From: Parapedobacter composti | GTDB taxonomy: Bacteria; Bacteroidota; Bacteroidia; Sphingobacteriales; Sphingobacteriaceae | Length of the DNA stretch: 64,000 bases | Direction of reading: 5' to 3' | Assembly: GCF_900112315.1 (NCBI RefSeq) | Contig: NZ_FOLL01000006.1 | Location: 62,001-126,000, forward strand | Shown: positions 26,282-35,507 of the stretch, one piece after another | How the letters are laid out: every line of letters starts with the position of its first letter | How positions within the stretch are numbered: the stretch's first letter is position 1 | The notes under the pieces: model-generated | Databases searched by the model: none | What the model was told of the DNA's origin: nothing | The model's input: only the letters and a program-made list of their open reading frames with translations | Position numbers and translations under genes: made by a program

Positions 26282-27268
26282 ATGAAGAATCAGCATTGGG
26301 TTTGGTTGGCGTTAGTGACAGCGCTGCTCACCTATTCGTGCCGGTCTAAGCAACGGCAGGAGGGCGTACCTGTTGTAGGTTTCGTGGAAGCCTTTGAAGA
26401 CGCTACCATCGCCGCAGCGCGTCAGGGATTTACGGATGCACTGCGTGACGGCGGATATAGCGAAGATGGCGGAACGCTTAAAATCATTTATCGGAATGCC
26501 CAAGGCGATGCGGCCGCGCTCAACCAGATAATAAGCTACTTCAACAGCCAACAGGTAGACGTTATCGGCACCAGCACCACATTAGCTACGTTGGCAGCGG
26601 TACAACGGAATAAACATATTCCCATTTTCCAGACGGTAACGGCCATGCCGGACCTTTTGGGCGTACTGGATACGGACGGAACCCCGCCGGTGAACCTCTT
26701 TGGTACCGGTGAGAGCCTGAACTACATTGATACATCATTTGCTATCATTACTAAAACGGTGAAGCCGAAAGGGGAACGGCTGACGGTGGGAATGATTTAT
26801 AACCAATCTGAACCGCAATCCGTGGATGCTTATAAGCGCATTGCCGAGCTTGCCGAAGATATGGATGCACGGGTTGTGGCGCTGCCGCTCAACTCATCGG
26901 CCGAAGCACAGTTGGTGGTTCGTTCGTTGCTTACCAATCGTATAGATGCCTTCTTTGCAAATCCCGACAATACGGTGTTTGCGGCATTTGAAACCATTCT
27001 GAAAAATTGCAACGACCAGAACGTTCCGGTATTCACCAGTGAATCAGGCCTTGTGGCGCGGGGTGCCGTCGCGGCGTTTGGTGCCGATATTTACCAGTGG
27101 GGATACCAAAGCGGAAGGCAAGCTGCCAGCTACCTCGCGAGCGGTACAGGCGATGGTTTGCACGTGGAAATGGTCAAGGTAAGGAAACGCGTGTATCACC
27201 CCGGTGCGGCCAAGCGGTTCGGGTTTACCTTCCCAGCGGGCTTTGAACCCATAAGCGCCGGGCGCTGA
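26282..27268 (+). CDS. ABC transporter substrate-binding lipoprotein (TrpX-type), orphan
   Basis: 328 residues with a lipobox ending at Cys20 (LLTYSC). The mature protein has two Rossmann-like lobes as in the ABC_sub_bind family (PF04392, TrpX/YtrX-like), with NQIISYFNSQQVDVIGTSTT and KPKGERLTVGMIYNQSEPQSV marking the two domains. Members bind tryptophan, tyrosine or other small ligands for an ABC importer. Usually permease and ATPase genes follow; here the next gene is convergent and unrelated, so it is an orphan. The ligand is unknown. Confidence 0.82.
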   Translation: MKNQHWVWLALVTALLTYSCRSKQRQEGVPVVGFVEAFEDATIAAARQGFTDALRDGGYSEDGGTLKIIYRNAQGDAAALNQIISYFNSQQVDVIGTSTTLATLAAVQRNKHIPIFQTVTAMPDLLGVLDTDGTPPVNLFGTGESLNYIDTSFAIITKTVKPKGERLTVGMIYNQSEPQSVDAYKRIAELAEDMDARVVALPLNSSAEAQLVVRSLLTNRIDAFFANPDNTVFAAFETILKNCNDQNVPVFTSESGLVARGAVAAFGADIYQWGYQSGRQAASYLASGTGDGLHVEMVKVRKRVYHPGAAKRFGFTFPAGFEPISAGR

Positions 27269-27282
27269 CAGGTGGTCGAGCA

Positions 27283-28320
27283 TCAGCGGTTGCGCAATGC
27301 CGTCCGTATCGCGGGTGCGATTCTGGTGCCATAGATTTCAATTGATTTCATGATAATGGCATGGGAGGGCGCTCCGACGTCCATGTGCGCAGCAAACCGG
27401 GTAAGCCCAAACAATTCTTGATAGTACAGGATTTTGTCAACCATAGCTTCCGGTTCGCCGATGAATAGCGCACCATGCTTTGACATCCCGAAATCGAATT
27501 GCGTGCGCTGGTAAGCCGGCCAACCCCGAGACCTGCCCACCCGATCCATCTGTGCCGCATATACAGGGAAATAGGCGTTGCTTAATGATGAGGCGTCATC
27601 GCCGAATAACGCATGCGAGTGGATACCGACCTGGTATTTCGCCGGATCATGGCCGTTTTCCAGATACGTCTTCTTGTAAAGCTCAAAAAGGGGCTGGAAC
27701 TGCGCAGGTGAGCCGCCGATAATAGCGATCATTAACGGCAAGCCCAGTTTGCCCGCCCGTACAACCGATTGGGGAGTGCCACCAACAGCTATCCAAATGG
27801 ACAGATGGTTACCCACCGCACGCGGCAAAACAGCCTGATCGTCCAACGGTGCTCGGAATTTGCCCTTCCAGGTAACGCGTTCATTTTTGTTGATGGTGAG
27901 CAGCAAATCCAGTTTTTCCGCAAACAGCGCATCGTAATCTTCAAGGCGGTATCCGAATAAGGGGAACGACTCAATGAAACTGCCTCGTCCGGCCATCAGC
28001 TCCGCACGACCTCCCGAAAGGAGATCAATCATTGCAAAATTTTGATAAAGCTTTACCGGATCGGATGAACTGATAACAGATACGGCGCTGCCCAATTTGA
28101 TCCGCTGGGTGACGGCGGCCGCTGCCGCCAATACGATTTCGGGGCTTGGCACCGCATAATCCGGACGATGATGTTCTCCTATGCCAAAATAGTCCAGTCC
28201 CACCTCGTCCATCAATTTGATAGCCTCGATGAGTTCGGTAAGCCGCTGCTGCGCAGGCTGGAGCCTGCCGGTCGCTGAATCGACCCGTAAATCACCGAAC
28301 ATGCTGATGCCTAACTCCAT
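27283..28320 (-). CDS. LLM class flavin-dependent oxidoreductase
   Basis: 345 residues of a luciferase-like (alpha/beta)8 barrel: MELGISMFGD, GLDYFGIGEHHRPDYAVPSPEIVLAAAAA and VISSSDPVKLYQNFAMIDLLSGGRAELMAGRGSF are typical. It uses reduced FMN to oxygenate or oxidise an unidentified organic substrate. The gene ends 14 bases from the convergent lipoprotein gene and is divergent from the sugar-oxidation island. Confidence 0.92.
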   Translation of the reverse strand: MELGISMFGDLRVDSATGRLQPAQQRLTELIEAIKLMDEVGLDYFGIGEHHRPDYAVPSPEIVLAAAAAVTQRIKLGSAVSVISSSDPVKLYQNFAMIDLLSGGRAELMAGRGSFIESFPLFGYRLEDYDALFAEKLDLLLTINKNERVTWKGKFRAPLDDQAVLPRAVGNHLSIWIAVGGTPQSVVRAGKLGLPLMIAIIGGSPAQFQPLFELYKKTYLENGHDPAKYQVGIHSHALFGDDASSLSNAYFPVYAAQMDRVGRSRGWPAYQRTQFDFGMSKHGALFIGEPEAMVDKILYYQELFGLTRFAAHMDVGAPSHAIIMKSIEIYGTRIAPAIRTALRNR

Positions 28321-28347
28321 AGTAATCTCGTTTTAAACCGCTGCTTG

Positions 28348-28355
28348 CAAAAGTA
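28348..28355 (-). promoter_or_regulatory. -7 box (TACTTTTG) of the LLM oxidoreductase gene
   Basis: On the minus strand TACTTTTG matches TAnnTTTG and lies 27 bases before the ATG at 28320. It is back to back with the promoter at 28407. Confidence 0.55.
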
Positions 28356-28406
28356 ATGATGTTGTGCAACATTTGTGCTAAAGTGTACAACGTTCGGAAA
28401 AAATGT

Positions 28407-28414
28407 TAGTTTTG
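28407..28414 (+). promoter_or_regulatory. -7 box (TAGTTTTG) of the sugar-oxidation island
   Basis: TAGTTTTG matches TAnnTTTG, 49 bases before the ATG at 28464. It probably drives the run from 28464 through the aldolase at 34204, since no terminator is evident between those genes. Confidence 0.55.
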
Positions 28415-28463
28415 CAGGATGCATCCGATAAGCATTCACATCAATTATAAATAGTCTTAACGT

Positions 28464-29765
28464 ATGGAAAAAGATATTAATGAAGGCCACTCGCGTAGGA
28501 GCTTTCTGAAAACGGGTGCCGTTGCAGCGGCGGGATTTATGGTGCTGCCACGGCATGTGTTGGGCGGATCGGGGTTTATTGCGCCAAGCGATCGGATTAA
28601 TCTCGGATATATAGGTGTGGGGAAACAGTCATATTCGTTGCTGAGGAATATCGGTAAGGTAGGCGAAACCATGGTAGTGGCTGCAGCCGATGTAGACCGT
28701 AAAAAATTGGCGCGTTTTGCGGGCGAAGCTACGCAACTCAACGCGACGAAGGCCAGCCATACTGTGGCAACATACGGTGATTACCGCGAGTTGCTGGCCC
28801 GTAAAGACGTGGATGCGGTAGTGATTGCCACGCCTGACCATTGGCATGCGCTGAATGTGGTTGATGCTGCAAAGAATGGAAAGGACATTTATTGTGAAAA
28901 GCCACTGGCACTGACTATAGACGAAGGGAGGGCAATGGTAAATGCGGTGAAAAAATACAAACGTGTGCTGCAAACGGGCAGCATGCAGCGTTCTCAGTAT
29001 AATTTCCGGCAGGCTGCAGAATTGGTGCGGAATGGATATATCGGAGCGATCCGCGAGATAAATGTGTCAGTGGGCGAGCCGGTAAAACAATGCGACCTGC
29101 CTTCCTTGCCGATACCGGACTACCTCGACTGGGATAAATGGATAGGGCCGTCGCTTTATCGGGGTTATCACCCCGATCTTTCACCACCTATTGAAAATGA
29201 CAAATGGGCTTGGTGGCGTGGTTACCGGGGGTTTGGCGGCGGATATATTACCGACTGGGGTGCCCATATGTTTGACATCGTGCAGTGGGCTTTGGATATG
29301 GATGGTTCCGGCCCGGTCTCATTCGTGCCTCCCGAACAACCCGGCGCCACGGAAGGCCTTTATTTTGTGTATGCCAACGGCGTGCGGGTAAACCATCGGG
29401 CGTGGGGGAAGCCTAATGCTATCCAGTTTATTGGTACGGAAGGAAAAATCGAAGTGTCCCGTAGCTTTTTGGAAACCGACCCTGAGGGACTGGCCTCTCA
29501 GCAACTAAGGCCGTCGGACAAACCGTTATATCGATCGGACAATCACTATCAGGACTGGATCGATGCCATCAAAAAACGGAGCAAGCCTGTGGCTGATGTA
29601 GAAATAGGGCATCGTACGGCCACCGTCTGCAATGCCGTTAATATTGCCTACGAACTTCAGCAACCCCTAAAATGGAATCCGCGGAGAGAGACGTTTGATA
29701 ATGCATATGCCAACATGATGAAAACCAAGCCCTACCGCAAAGGCTGGGATTATATGGATTTTTAA
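28464..29765 (+). CDS. Exported Gfo/Idh/MocA-family oxidoreductase (Tat signal)
   Basis: 433 residues. The N-terminus has a twin-arginine signal (SRRSFLKTGAVAAAGFMVLP), so the folded protein with bound cofactor is exported to the periplasm. A Rossmann domain (INLGYIGVGKQSYSLL) is followed by the EKPLALT motif with the catalytic-region Lys and a C-terminal beta-sheet domain with WGAHMFDIVQW. The family oxidises or reduces sugar hydroxyls with NAD(P). Tat-exported members of Bacteroidota act on glycosides, typically oxidising C3. First gene of the island. Confidence 0.92.
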   Translation: MEKDINEGHSRRSFLKTGAVAAAGFMVLPRHVLGGSGFIAPSDRINLGYIGVGKQSYSLLRNIGKVGETMVVAAADVDRKKLARFAGEATQLNATKASHTVATYGDYRELLARKDVDAVVIATPDHWHALNVVDAAKNGKDIYCEKPLALTIDEGRAMVNAVKKYKRVLQTGSMQRSQYNFRQAAELVRNGYIGAIREINVSVGEPVKQCDLPSLPIPDYLDWDKWIGPSLYRGYHPDLSPPIENDKWAWWRGYRGFGGGYITDWGAHMFDIVQWALDMDGSGPVSFVPPEQPGATEGLYFVYANGVRVNHRAWGKPNAIQFIGTEGKIEVSRSFLETDPEGLASQQLRPSDKPLYRSDNHYQDWIDAIKKRSKPVADVEIGHRTATVCNAVNIAYELQQPLKWNPRRETFDNAYANMMKTKPYRKGWDYMDF

Positions 29766-29822
29766 CATGGTGCTGCACGACCAGAAGCAGGAGTAGGCAA
29801 AAAATAGCAAAGGATTAGTTCA

Positions 29823-31268
29823 ATGGTTACGTTTTTTATATGCATTGTGGTACTGGTGTTGGGGTACTATTCGTATGGTTTGATTTGTGAACGCGTTTTT
29901 GGAATTGACCGGAACCGGGTTACACCTGCGACAGCGCTGGCTGATGGGGTGGATTACGTGGTGCTTCCCCGGTGGAAGTCATTTCTGATTCAATTTTTGA
30001 ATATAGCGGGGCTTGGGCCCATTTTTGGGGCAGTTGCCGGCGCGATGTGGGGGCCTGTGGCGTTTCTGTGGATCGTGCTGGGCACGCTGATAGCGGGCGG
30101 CGTGCATGATTATTTTTCAGGAATGCTCTCGCTGCGCCATTCGGGAAAGAGTTTTACAGAAATCACGGGCCATTACCTGGGGGCCTCCCTGAAGCAGGGC
30201 ATGCGCATATTGACCTTCGTGCTGCTGATTATGGTGGGTACGGTGTTTTTTGTGGGGCCTGCCCAGATTCTGGCCGATTTGACGGTAGAGTGGCTGTCGG
30301 TGGTGGTTTGGTCGGCGATCATACTGGCTTACTATATTTTGTCGACAGTGTTGCCCATTGACCAGCTTATCGGCAGGCTGTATCCCGTATTCGGAGCGGT
30401 ATTTCTGGCCATGACGGTGGCCCTTGGCGTGGCTATGGTTTATGGCGGATTGCCGGTGCCGGAATGGTCGATGGACATGTTGTCAAACAACCAGCATATC
30501 CATCCGGAAAAGTTTCCGGTTTTTCCCATGCTTTTCATCACAGTGGCATGTGGAGCAGTCTCGGGGTTCCATGCCACACAGTCGCCTTTGATTGCCCGTT
30601 GCCTCCGGCACGAGGGACAGGGAAGGAGCGTGTTTTATGGCACTATGGTAACGGAAGGAGTGGTCGCGATGGTATGGGCGGCGATCAGCATGAGCTACTT
30701 CGGTGGCATCCGCGAGCTGAACGTTTTCATGGATGAGCGTTCCGGCAACGCGGCCATGGCGGTAAACGAGATTTGTACGGGGCTGTTGGGGCGCCTGGGA
30801 GGGATACTGGCCATCATCGGTGTCGTGGTCGCGCCCATTACATCGGGCGATACAGCGTTTAGGAGTGCCCGGTTGCTGCTTGCTGATATTTTTAATTTCA
30901 ATCAAAAAGCGATAAAGAACCGGCTGCTATTAGCCCTACCTATGTTTGCCGTAGCATTTGCTATTAGCAGAATGGACTTCGGGGTCATCTGGCGCTATTT
31001 TGCCTGGACGAACCAGACCTTGGCAACCGTAGTACTGTGGACAGTGGCCGCATACCTTATCCGATCGAGTAAAAACTACTGGATCGCGTTAATACCTGCT
31101 GTGTTTATGACCAATGTGGTTGTCGCTTATATTCTGATAGCGCCGGAGGGCTTTTCTTTGCCCCATGGGATTTCTTATGGATGCGGTTTGCTGGTTGGTA
31201 CCGGCTTGCTGCTGTATACTTTTTTCTATATCTACCGGAGAAAAAAAAGAGAAGTGCCTGTAGTGTAG
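29823..31268 (+). CDS. cstA: CstA-type carbon starvation transporter
   Basis: 481 residues with about a dozen membrane segments. Family motifs seen are the N-terminal VFGIDRNRVTPA, the IAGLGPIFGAVAGAMWGPVAFLWI segment and FHATQSPLIARCL. CstA proteins are peptide or pyruvate transporters in enterobacteria; shorter Bacteroidota forms like this one have no established substrate. It starts 57 bases after the oxidoreductase and is probably in the same transcript, so it may import the product of the island's exported enzymes; this is inference. Confidence 0.88.
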   Translation: MVTFFICIVVLVLGYYSYGLICERVFGIDRNRVTPATALADGVDYVVLPRWKSFLIQFLNIAGLGPIFGAVAGAMWGPVAFLWIVLGTLIAGGVHDYFSGMLSLRHSGKSFTEITGHYLGASLKQGMRILTFVLLIMVGTVFFVGPAQILADLTVEWLSVVVWSAIILAYYILSTVLPIDQLIGRLYPVFGAVFLAMTVALGVAMVYGGLPVPEWSMDMLSNNQHIHPEKFPVFPMLFITVACGAVSGFHATQSPLIARCLRHEGQGRSVFYGTMVTEGVVAMVWAAISMSYFGGIRELNVFMDERSGNAAMAVNEICTGLLGRLGGILAIIGVVVAPITSGDTAFRSARLLLADIFNFNQKAIKNRLLLALPMFAVAFAISRMDFGVIWRYFAWTNQTLATVVLWTVAAYLIRSSKNYWIALIPAVFMTNVVVAYILIAPEGFSLPHGISYGCGLLVGTGLLLYTFFYIYRRKKREVPVV

Positions 31269-31304
31269 TATCGTACGTATCTGCTTATTTTACCAATTTG
31301 GTGC

Positions 31305-33566
31305 GTGAAAACTAAACAAAAACAAATATCTTATTATTTCGCCTTAGCTCTTGTGGTTGCTGTTTGCGTAATGTGTGTTCAATGTCGTAACCGTTCGGAC
31401 AACGATGTGCTGTCGCCCAAGGCTTCTATCAACGCCATGGAAGTGGCCGAGGGGTTCACGGTTGAGGTCGTGGCTTCGGAACCCTTGGTTGTAGCTCCTG
31501 TTGCCATGACATTTGACGGGGATGGTAGAATCTGGGTCGTGGAAATGGATGGCTATATGCCTGATACATTGGGTACAGGAGAAGATGCCCCGGTGGGACG
31601 TGTCGCCATTCTTGAAGACGTGAACGGCGATGGGCGGATGGATAAGCGGCAAGTTTTTCTGGATTCACTGGTTATGCCCCGTGCGCTCTGCTTGGTGGAT
31701 GGCGGTCTTATGCTGGCTGAACCACCCCGATTGTGGTTTTATGCGATCAGAGACGGCAAACCGGCCGGTAAAACATTGGTGGATAGCGCCTATGCTGAAG
31801 GCGGTAATGTGGAGCATCAACCCAATGGGCTGTTGCGCGGATTAGACAACTGGATTTATAGTGCAAAGTATGATTACCGGTATCGCAGGCTTTCTGATGG
31901 AACGTGGCAAAAGGAAAGAACGCATTTCCGGGGGCAATGGGGGATTAGTCAGGACGATTGGGGCAGGCTTTTTTATAACGACAACTCAAGCAACCTATCC
32001 GGCGATTATTTTCCGCCCGGACTTGGTGGGGATAATCCAAATCAGCGTAAGGTTGCGGGATACGGCCAAACGGTGGTTGCTGACACGAGGGTTTATCCCA
32101 TCCACCCGACGCCAGGCGTAAACCGTGGGTATATGGAAGGCGTGTTGGATAGTGCCGGACGCTTGGTTAACTTCACCGCCGCCTGTGGTCCGCTTGTTTA
32201 CCGCGGTGGATTAATGCAGGGGATGAACGCCTTTGTAGCTGAACCTGCGGCAAACCTCGTGAAGTGGAATGTGTTGCATGACGAAGGCCACCGGGTAGTG
32301 GGCAGGCAGGCCTTTGAAGGTCGTGAGTTCTTGGCGAGCAGAGACGAGCGTTTCCGGCCGGTAAACCTTTATGATGGTCCGGACGGCGGGATTTATATCG
32401 TAGACATGTACCGGGGGATTATTCAGCATAACACGTATCTGACACCGTATCTCAAGAAAGAAATCGCTGAACGAAAGCTGAGTTTACCATTAGGTATGGG
32501 CCGTATCTACCGGATATTGCCTAAAGGCGCAAAGCCCCAATCCGTATATATGCCAGCGCACACCGACTCGTTAGTAGCCTTATTGGGCCATCCTAATGGG
32601 TGGGTGCGCGACCAAGCTCAGCGCACATTGGTAGACCGGCGGCCGGACGGCGCGGAGACGTCGCTGCGACGTGCGTTGCACGACAGCAACCCAATAAAGG
32701 TAGTGCATGCGATGTGGACAATGGAGGGGATTGGAAAGCTGACAGACGACGATATTGAAGGGTTGTTACGGCACTCCAACTGGCGTGTTCGCGCTCAGGC
32801 TATAGCTGTGATTCCGGCATTGGCGGAGAGCGGAAATCCTGAACAGGCAACGGATTTGCTTAAAGCCGCCGCTGCTATGAACGACACACTGTTGACGCCC
32901 CTTATGGCATTGGCTATGGCCTCCCCGGCGCTGTCAAACCTTCCCGGAGTGGCTGATATGGCCGAACAGTGGGCCATGGACCATGGGAATGACGCCTATG
33001 TCGTTGACGCGTCGATCAGCGGATGGGGCGGACGGGAAGAACAACTGCTCCGTCTACTGCCGGATACTTCGGTATTATTGTACAGGCGGCTGCGACGGCT
33101 GGTAGCCGATAAGGAAGGCAAAGAAAGCAAGGCAAAACGTGAAGCGTTGGCAAAACGGTATAAAGAAGGCATTGCCTTATTCAGAACGGCATGCCAGCCT
33201 TGTCATGGCGAGGACGGCAAGGGGGTTACGCCGATTGCACCACCCTTGGCGGGGTCAGAGTGGGTAACAGGCAATAAAGAGCGGCTGATTGCCTTGGTAC
33301 TTTATGGTCTGACCGGTCCGGTAAGTGTAGCCGGCCACACTTATGATACGCCTGAGGTGAGCGGAGAAATGCCCGGAATTGCGCATAACCGGGCTATCGA
33401 GGAGGCAGAGCTGGCCCAACTGCTCAGCTATATCCGGAATGCTTGGGGCAATAATGCCGGTGATGAGGTCTTGCCGGAAGATTTAGGGACAGTGCGTGCA
33501 AGGTTCGGTAACCGGACCGAGCCTTTCACGCAAGCAGAGTTACATGAGATGTTTGGTAAAGATTAG
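31305..33566 (+). CDS. Exported beta-propeller / HEAT / cytochrome c protein (PVC-type heme-binding)
   Basis: 753 residues from a GTG start. The N-terminus is a hydrophobic export signal with a possible lipidation Cys27 (MCVQC). Residues 40-400 form a sugar-dehydrogenase-like beta-propeller (VAPVAMTFDGDGRIWVVE, GLLRGLDNWIYSAKYDY), 420-560 contain HEAT-like helical repeats (HPNGWVRDQAQRTL, HSNWRVRAQAIAV), and about residue 630 the heme site CQPCHGEDG starts a cytochrome c domain. Such proteins are thought to pass electrons from sugar oxidation to the respiratory chain. Within this island it could be the electron acceptor. No catalytic site is identifiable by eye. Confidence 0.88.
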   Translation: MKTKQKQISYYFALALVVAVCVMCVQCRNRSDNDVLSPKASINAMEVAEGFTVEVVASEPLVVAPVAMTFDGDGRIWVVEMDGYMPDTLGTGEDAPVGRVAILEDVNGDGRMDKRQVFLDSLVMPRALCLVDGGLMLAEPPRLWFYAIRDGKPAGKTLVDSAYAEGGNVEHQPNGLLRGLDNWIYSAKYDYRYRRLSDGTWQKERTHFRGQWGISQDDWGRLFYNDNSSNLSGDYFPPGLGGDNPNQRKVAGYGQTVVADTRVYPIHPTPGVNRGYMEGVLDSAGRLVNFTAACGPLVYRGGLMQGMNAFVAEPAANLVKWNVLHDEGHRVVGRQAFEGREFLASRDERFRPVNLYDGPDGGIYIVDMYRGIIQHNTYLTPYLKKEIAERKLSLPLGMGRIYRILPKGAKPQSVYMPAHTDSLVALLGHPNGWVRDQAQRTLVDRRPDGAETSLRRALHDSNPIKVVHAMWTMEGIGKLTDDDIEGLLRHSNWRVRAQAIAVIPALAESGNPEQATDLLKAAAAMNDTLLTPLMALAMASPALSNLPGVADMAEQWAMDHGNDAYVVDASISGWGGREEQLLRLLPDTSVLLYRRLRRLVADKEGKESKAKREALAKRYKEGIALFRTACQPCHGEDGKGVTPIAPPLAGSEWVTGNKERLIALVLYGLTGPVSVAGHTYDTPEVSGEMPGIAHNRAIEEAELAQLLSYIRNAWGNNAGDEVLPEDLGTVRARFGNRTEPFTQAELHEMFGKD

Positions 33567-33577
33567 TTTTTTGGATT

Positions 33578-34204
33578 ATGGCTGCATTCGCTCAACTCAC
33601 TAAACACGGAATTATCGTTATTATACGGGGGTTGCATCCGGATGATGCACCTGACGTTGCAGAGGCGCTGTATGCAGGAGGCATCCGGCTGCTGGAGATT
33701 ACGATGAACTCAGAAGCGCCACTGACGGCCATTCGGGCGGTCGCCGATGTGATGGCGGGGCGGATGGTTATCGGTGCGGGCACAGTATTAAATGCGCGAA
33801 TGGTGGAGGAGGCTGTTACCGCGGGGGCAGAGTTCGTGCTTTCTCCGATAGTATGCGAAGAAGTGATCCAAACGGCCAGGCAACTGGGGGTGGTGGCGGT
33901 TCCGGGAGCTTATACGCCTACCGAGGTTTATCGGGCACATCAGGCCGGCGCGGATATCGTAAAGATATTTCCGGCAACCTCGCCCGGATATATCAGGGAT
34001 ATTGCAGGGCCGCTGCCACAAGTTCCCTTGTTGCCAACAGGTGGTATTAATCTTCAAAATATATGCGACTATAAGGCGGCCGGTGCCGTAGGATTCGGGA
34101 TTGGCAGCGCGTTAGTGGATACGAAAAAAGCCATAACGCCACAATACTTGGCTGAAATAACGGCCAAGGCCCGCCAATTCGTTGAAGCCATCGCTGTTCC
34201 ATAG
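33578..34204 (+). CDS. eda: KDPG/KHG aldolase
   Basis: 208 residues, a class I aldolase TIM barrel. The Schiff-base Lys is in ADIVKIFPATS; RLLEITMNSEAP and FVLSPIV fit the family. It cleaves 2-keto-3-deoxy-6-phosphogluconate to pyruvate and glyceraldehyde-3-phosphate (or 4-hydroxy-2-oxoglutarate to pyruvate and glyoxylate). It lies 11 bases after the cytochrome gene. Dehydratase and kinase genes of the Entner-Doudoroff or uronate routes are not nearby, so its substrate here is open. Confidence 0.92.
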   Translation: MAAFAQLTKHGIIVIIRGLHPDDAPDVAEALYAGGIRLLEITMNSEAPLTAIRAVADVMAGRMVIGAGTVLNARMVEEAVTAGAEFVLSPIVCEEVIQTARQLGVVAVPGAYTPTEVYRAHQAGADIVKIFPATSPGYIRDIAGPLPQVPLLPTGGINLQNICDYKAAGAVGFGIGSALVDTKKAITPQYLAEITAKARQFVEAIAVP

Positions 34205-34365
34205 GTTTCCAGCGTTATGGCCTGACTAGCCGAAGGCCCATCGTACCGGGTACGAAAAAATCCAGTACATCGTTTGAATAATAGTATAAGCGGATTTTTG
34301 TTGAAGCGGATATAATCTTGATGTGTAAAGTTTTGGATGGGAACGGCTTTTAAAATACGCATTCT

Positions 34366-35391
34366 TTACCTTTGCTTATGTGTGTTGAAAACCTGTAATT
34401 CACAAGGTAGTTTAACCAGTTGGGGTTGATATCCTGTTCGGGGATGGTTAACCAGGTCCAACAATAATGAACCTGCTTTTTGCCCGATTTCATAGGGTTG
34501 TTCTTTGAGTGAAGCGAGTGGGGGATGCTCTAAGTACTGGATAATGGGGTTCGCACCGTAGCCTATCAGTTCGACGGTCGTTGCTTTGGAGGGAAATTCC
34601 CGGCGCAGGCAACACATGGCGTCAAGTAGCACCTGGTCTTTGAACGCCAATACGGCCGTAGGAGGCGATTCGAGCTGCATCAGTCGGCGCATGGCCTGCA
34701 GATTGCTCTCCTGTGTGAAGTCGCTCTCTTGGACGAGTGATTTATCAAAAGGGATGTGGTGTTGAACTAAACCATCGCGGTAACCCAGAAAACGATCGCG
34801 GCTTGTAGTCCAAAAGGATGATGCGTTGATAAATCCGATACGCTTATGGCCCCTCGAAACAAAATAAGCGACGGCATCGATGGCACCGGTATACACGTCA
34901 CTGCAAACGCAATGGAAATCTTCATTGATGGGCTTGCGCATAAAGTATACGATAGGTATACCCGCCTGGACACATTCATTGATGTGGGAAGTGTCTACGG
35001 TTTCACGTGATATGGCGATGATTAAGCCGTCAACACGGTTGCTTTGCATCGTCAGCAGCAGCTCTTTCTCGCGCAGAAGGCTTTCATGGCTCTGACCGAT
35101 AAGAACGTTGTAGCCGCTGTCATAGGCAAATTTTTCGAAGCCCTCCACCGCAGCTACGTAGAAATGGTCTAACATGCTCGGGATGAGTATGCCAAGGGTA
35201 AACGACTTTTGCTGCTTAAAGCGGATCGCACTTTGATTGGGAACGAAATGGAGCTGCTTAGCCAGTTTTTTGACCCGTTCTTTGGTGACCACCCCGATGT
35301 TAGGGTGATCCCGCAGTGCTTTTGAAACGGTAGACGGCGAAAGTTTCAATTCGGACGCGATGTCTTTAATAGTGGCTCTTTTGTGATCCAT
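34366..35391 (-). CDS. LacI-family transcriptional regulator
   Basis: 341 residues: an N-terminal HTH with hinge (ATIKDIASELKLSPSTVSKALRDHPNIG) and a periplasmic-binding-protein-like sensor domain (SFTLGILIPSMLDHFYVAAVEGFEKFA). It is placed between the two halves of the sugar-oxidation island and transcribed against the aldolase gene, so it is the likely local regulator responding to a sugar. I found no clear repeated palindromic operator upstream of the island genes. Confidence 0.95.
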   Translation of the reverse strand: MDHKRATIKDIASELKLSPSTVSKALRDHPNIGVVTKERVKKLAKQLHFVPNQSAIRFKQQKSFTLGILIPSMLDHFYVAAVEGFEKFAYDSGYNVLIGQSHESLLREKELLLTMQSNRVDGLIIAISRETVDTSHINECVQAGIPIVYFMRKPINEDFHCVCSDVYTGAIDAVAYFVSRGHKRIGFINASSFWTTSRDRFLGYRDGLVQHHIPFDKSLVQESDFTQESNLQAMRRLMQLESPPTAVLAFKDQVLLDAMCCLRREFPSKATTVELIGYGANPIIQYLEHPPLASLKEQPYEIGQKAGSLLLDLVNHPRTGYQPQLVKLPCELQVFNTHKQR

Positions 35392-35507
35392 TGGGCTAAG
35401 ATAGAGAAAAGTAGGGAAAGTTCAGAAACTCCGATGGTGAAGCAGGGATGGTTAGCACCATAACAAGGGAAATAACCGATATAAATTCAATATTTACTAA
35501 GCAATTG

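Noticed and set aside
34241-34255. Perfect palindrome TCGTACC-G-GGTACGA between the aldolase and lacI-type genes
   Set aside because: It lies in the convergent 3' region, not upstream of a gene, is followed by A rather than T on the plus strand, and has no second copy near the island promoters. It could be a weak terminator or chance.
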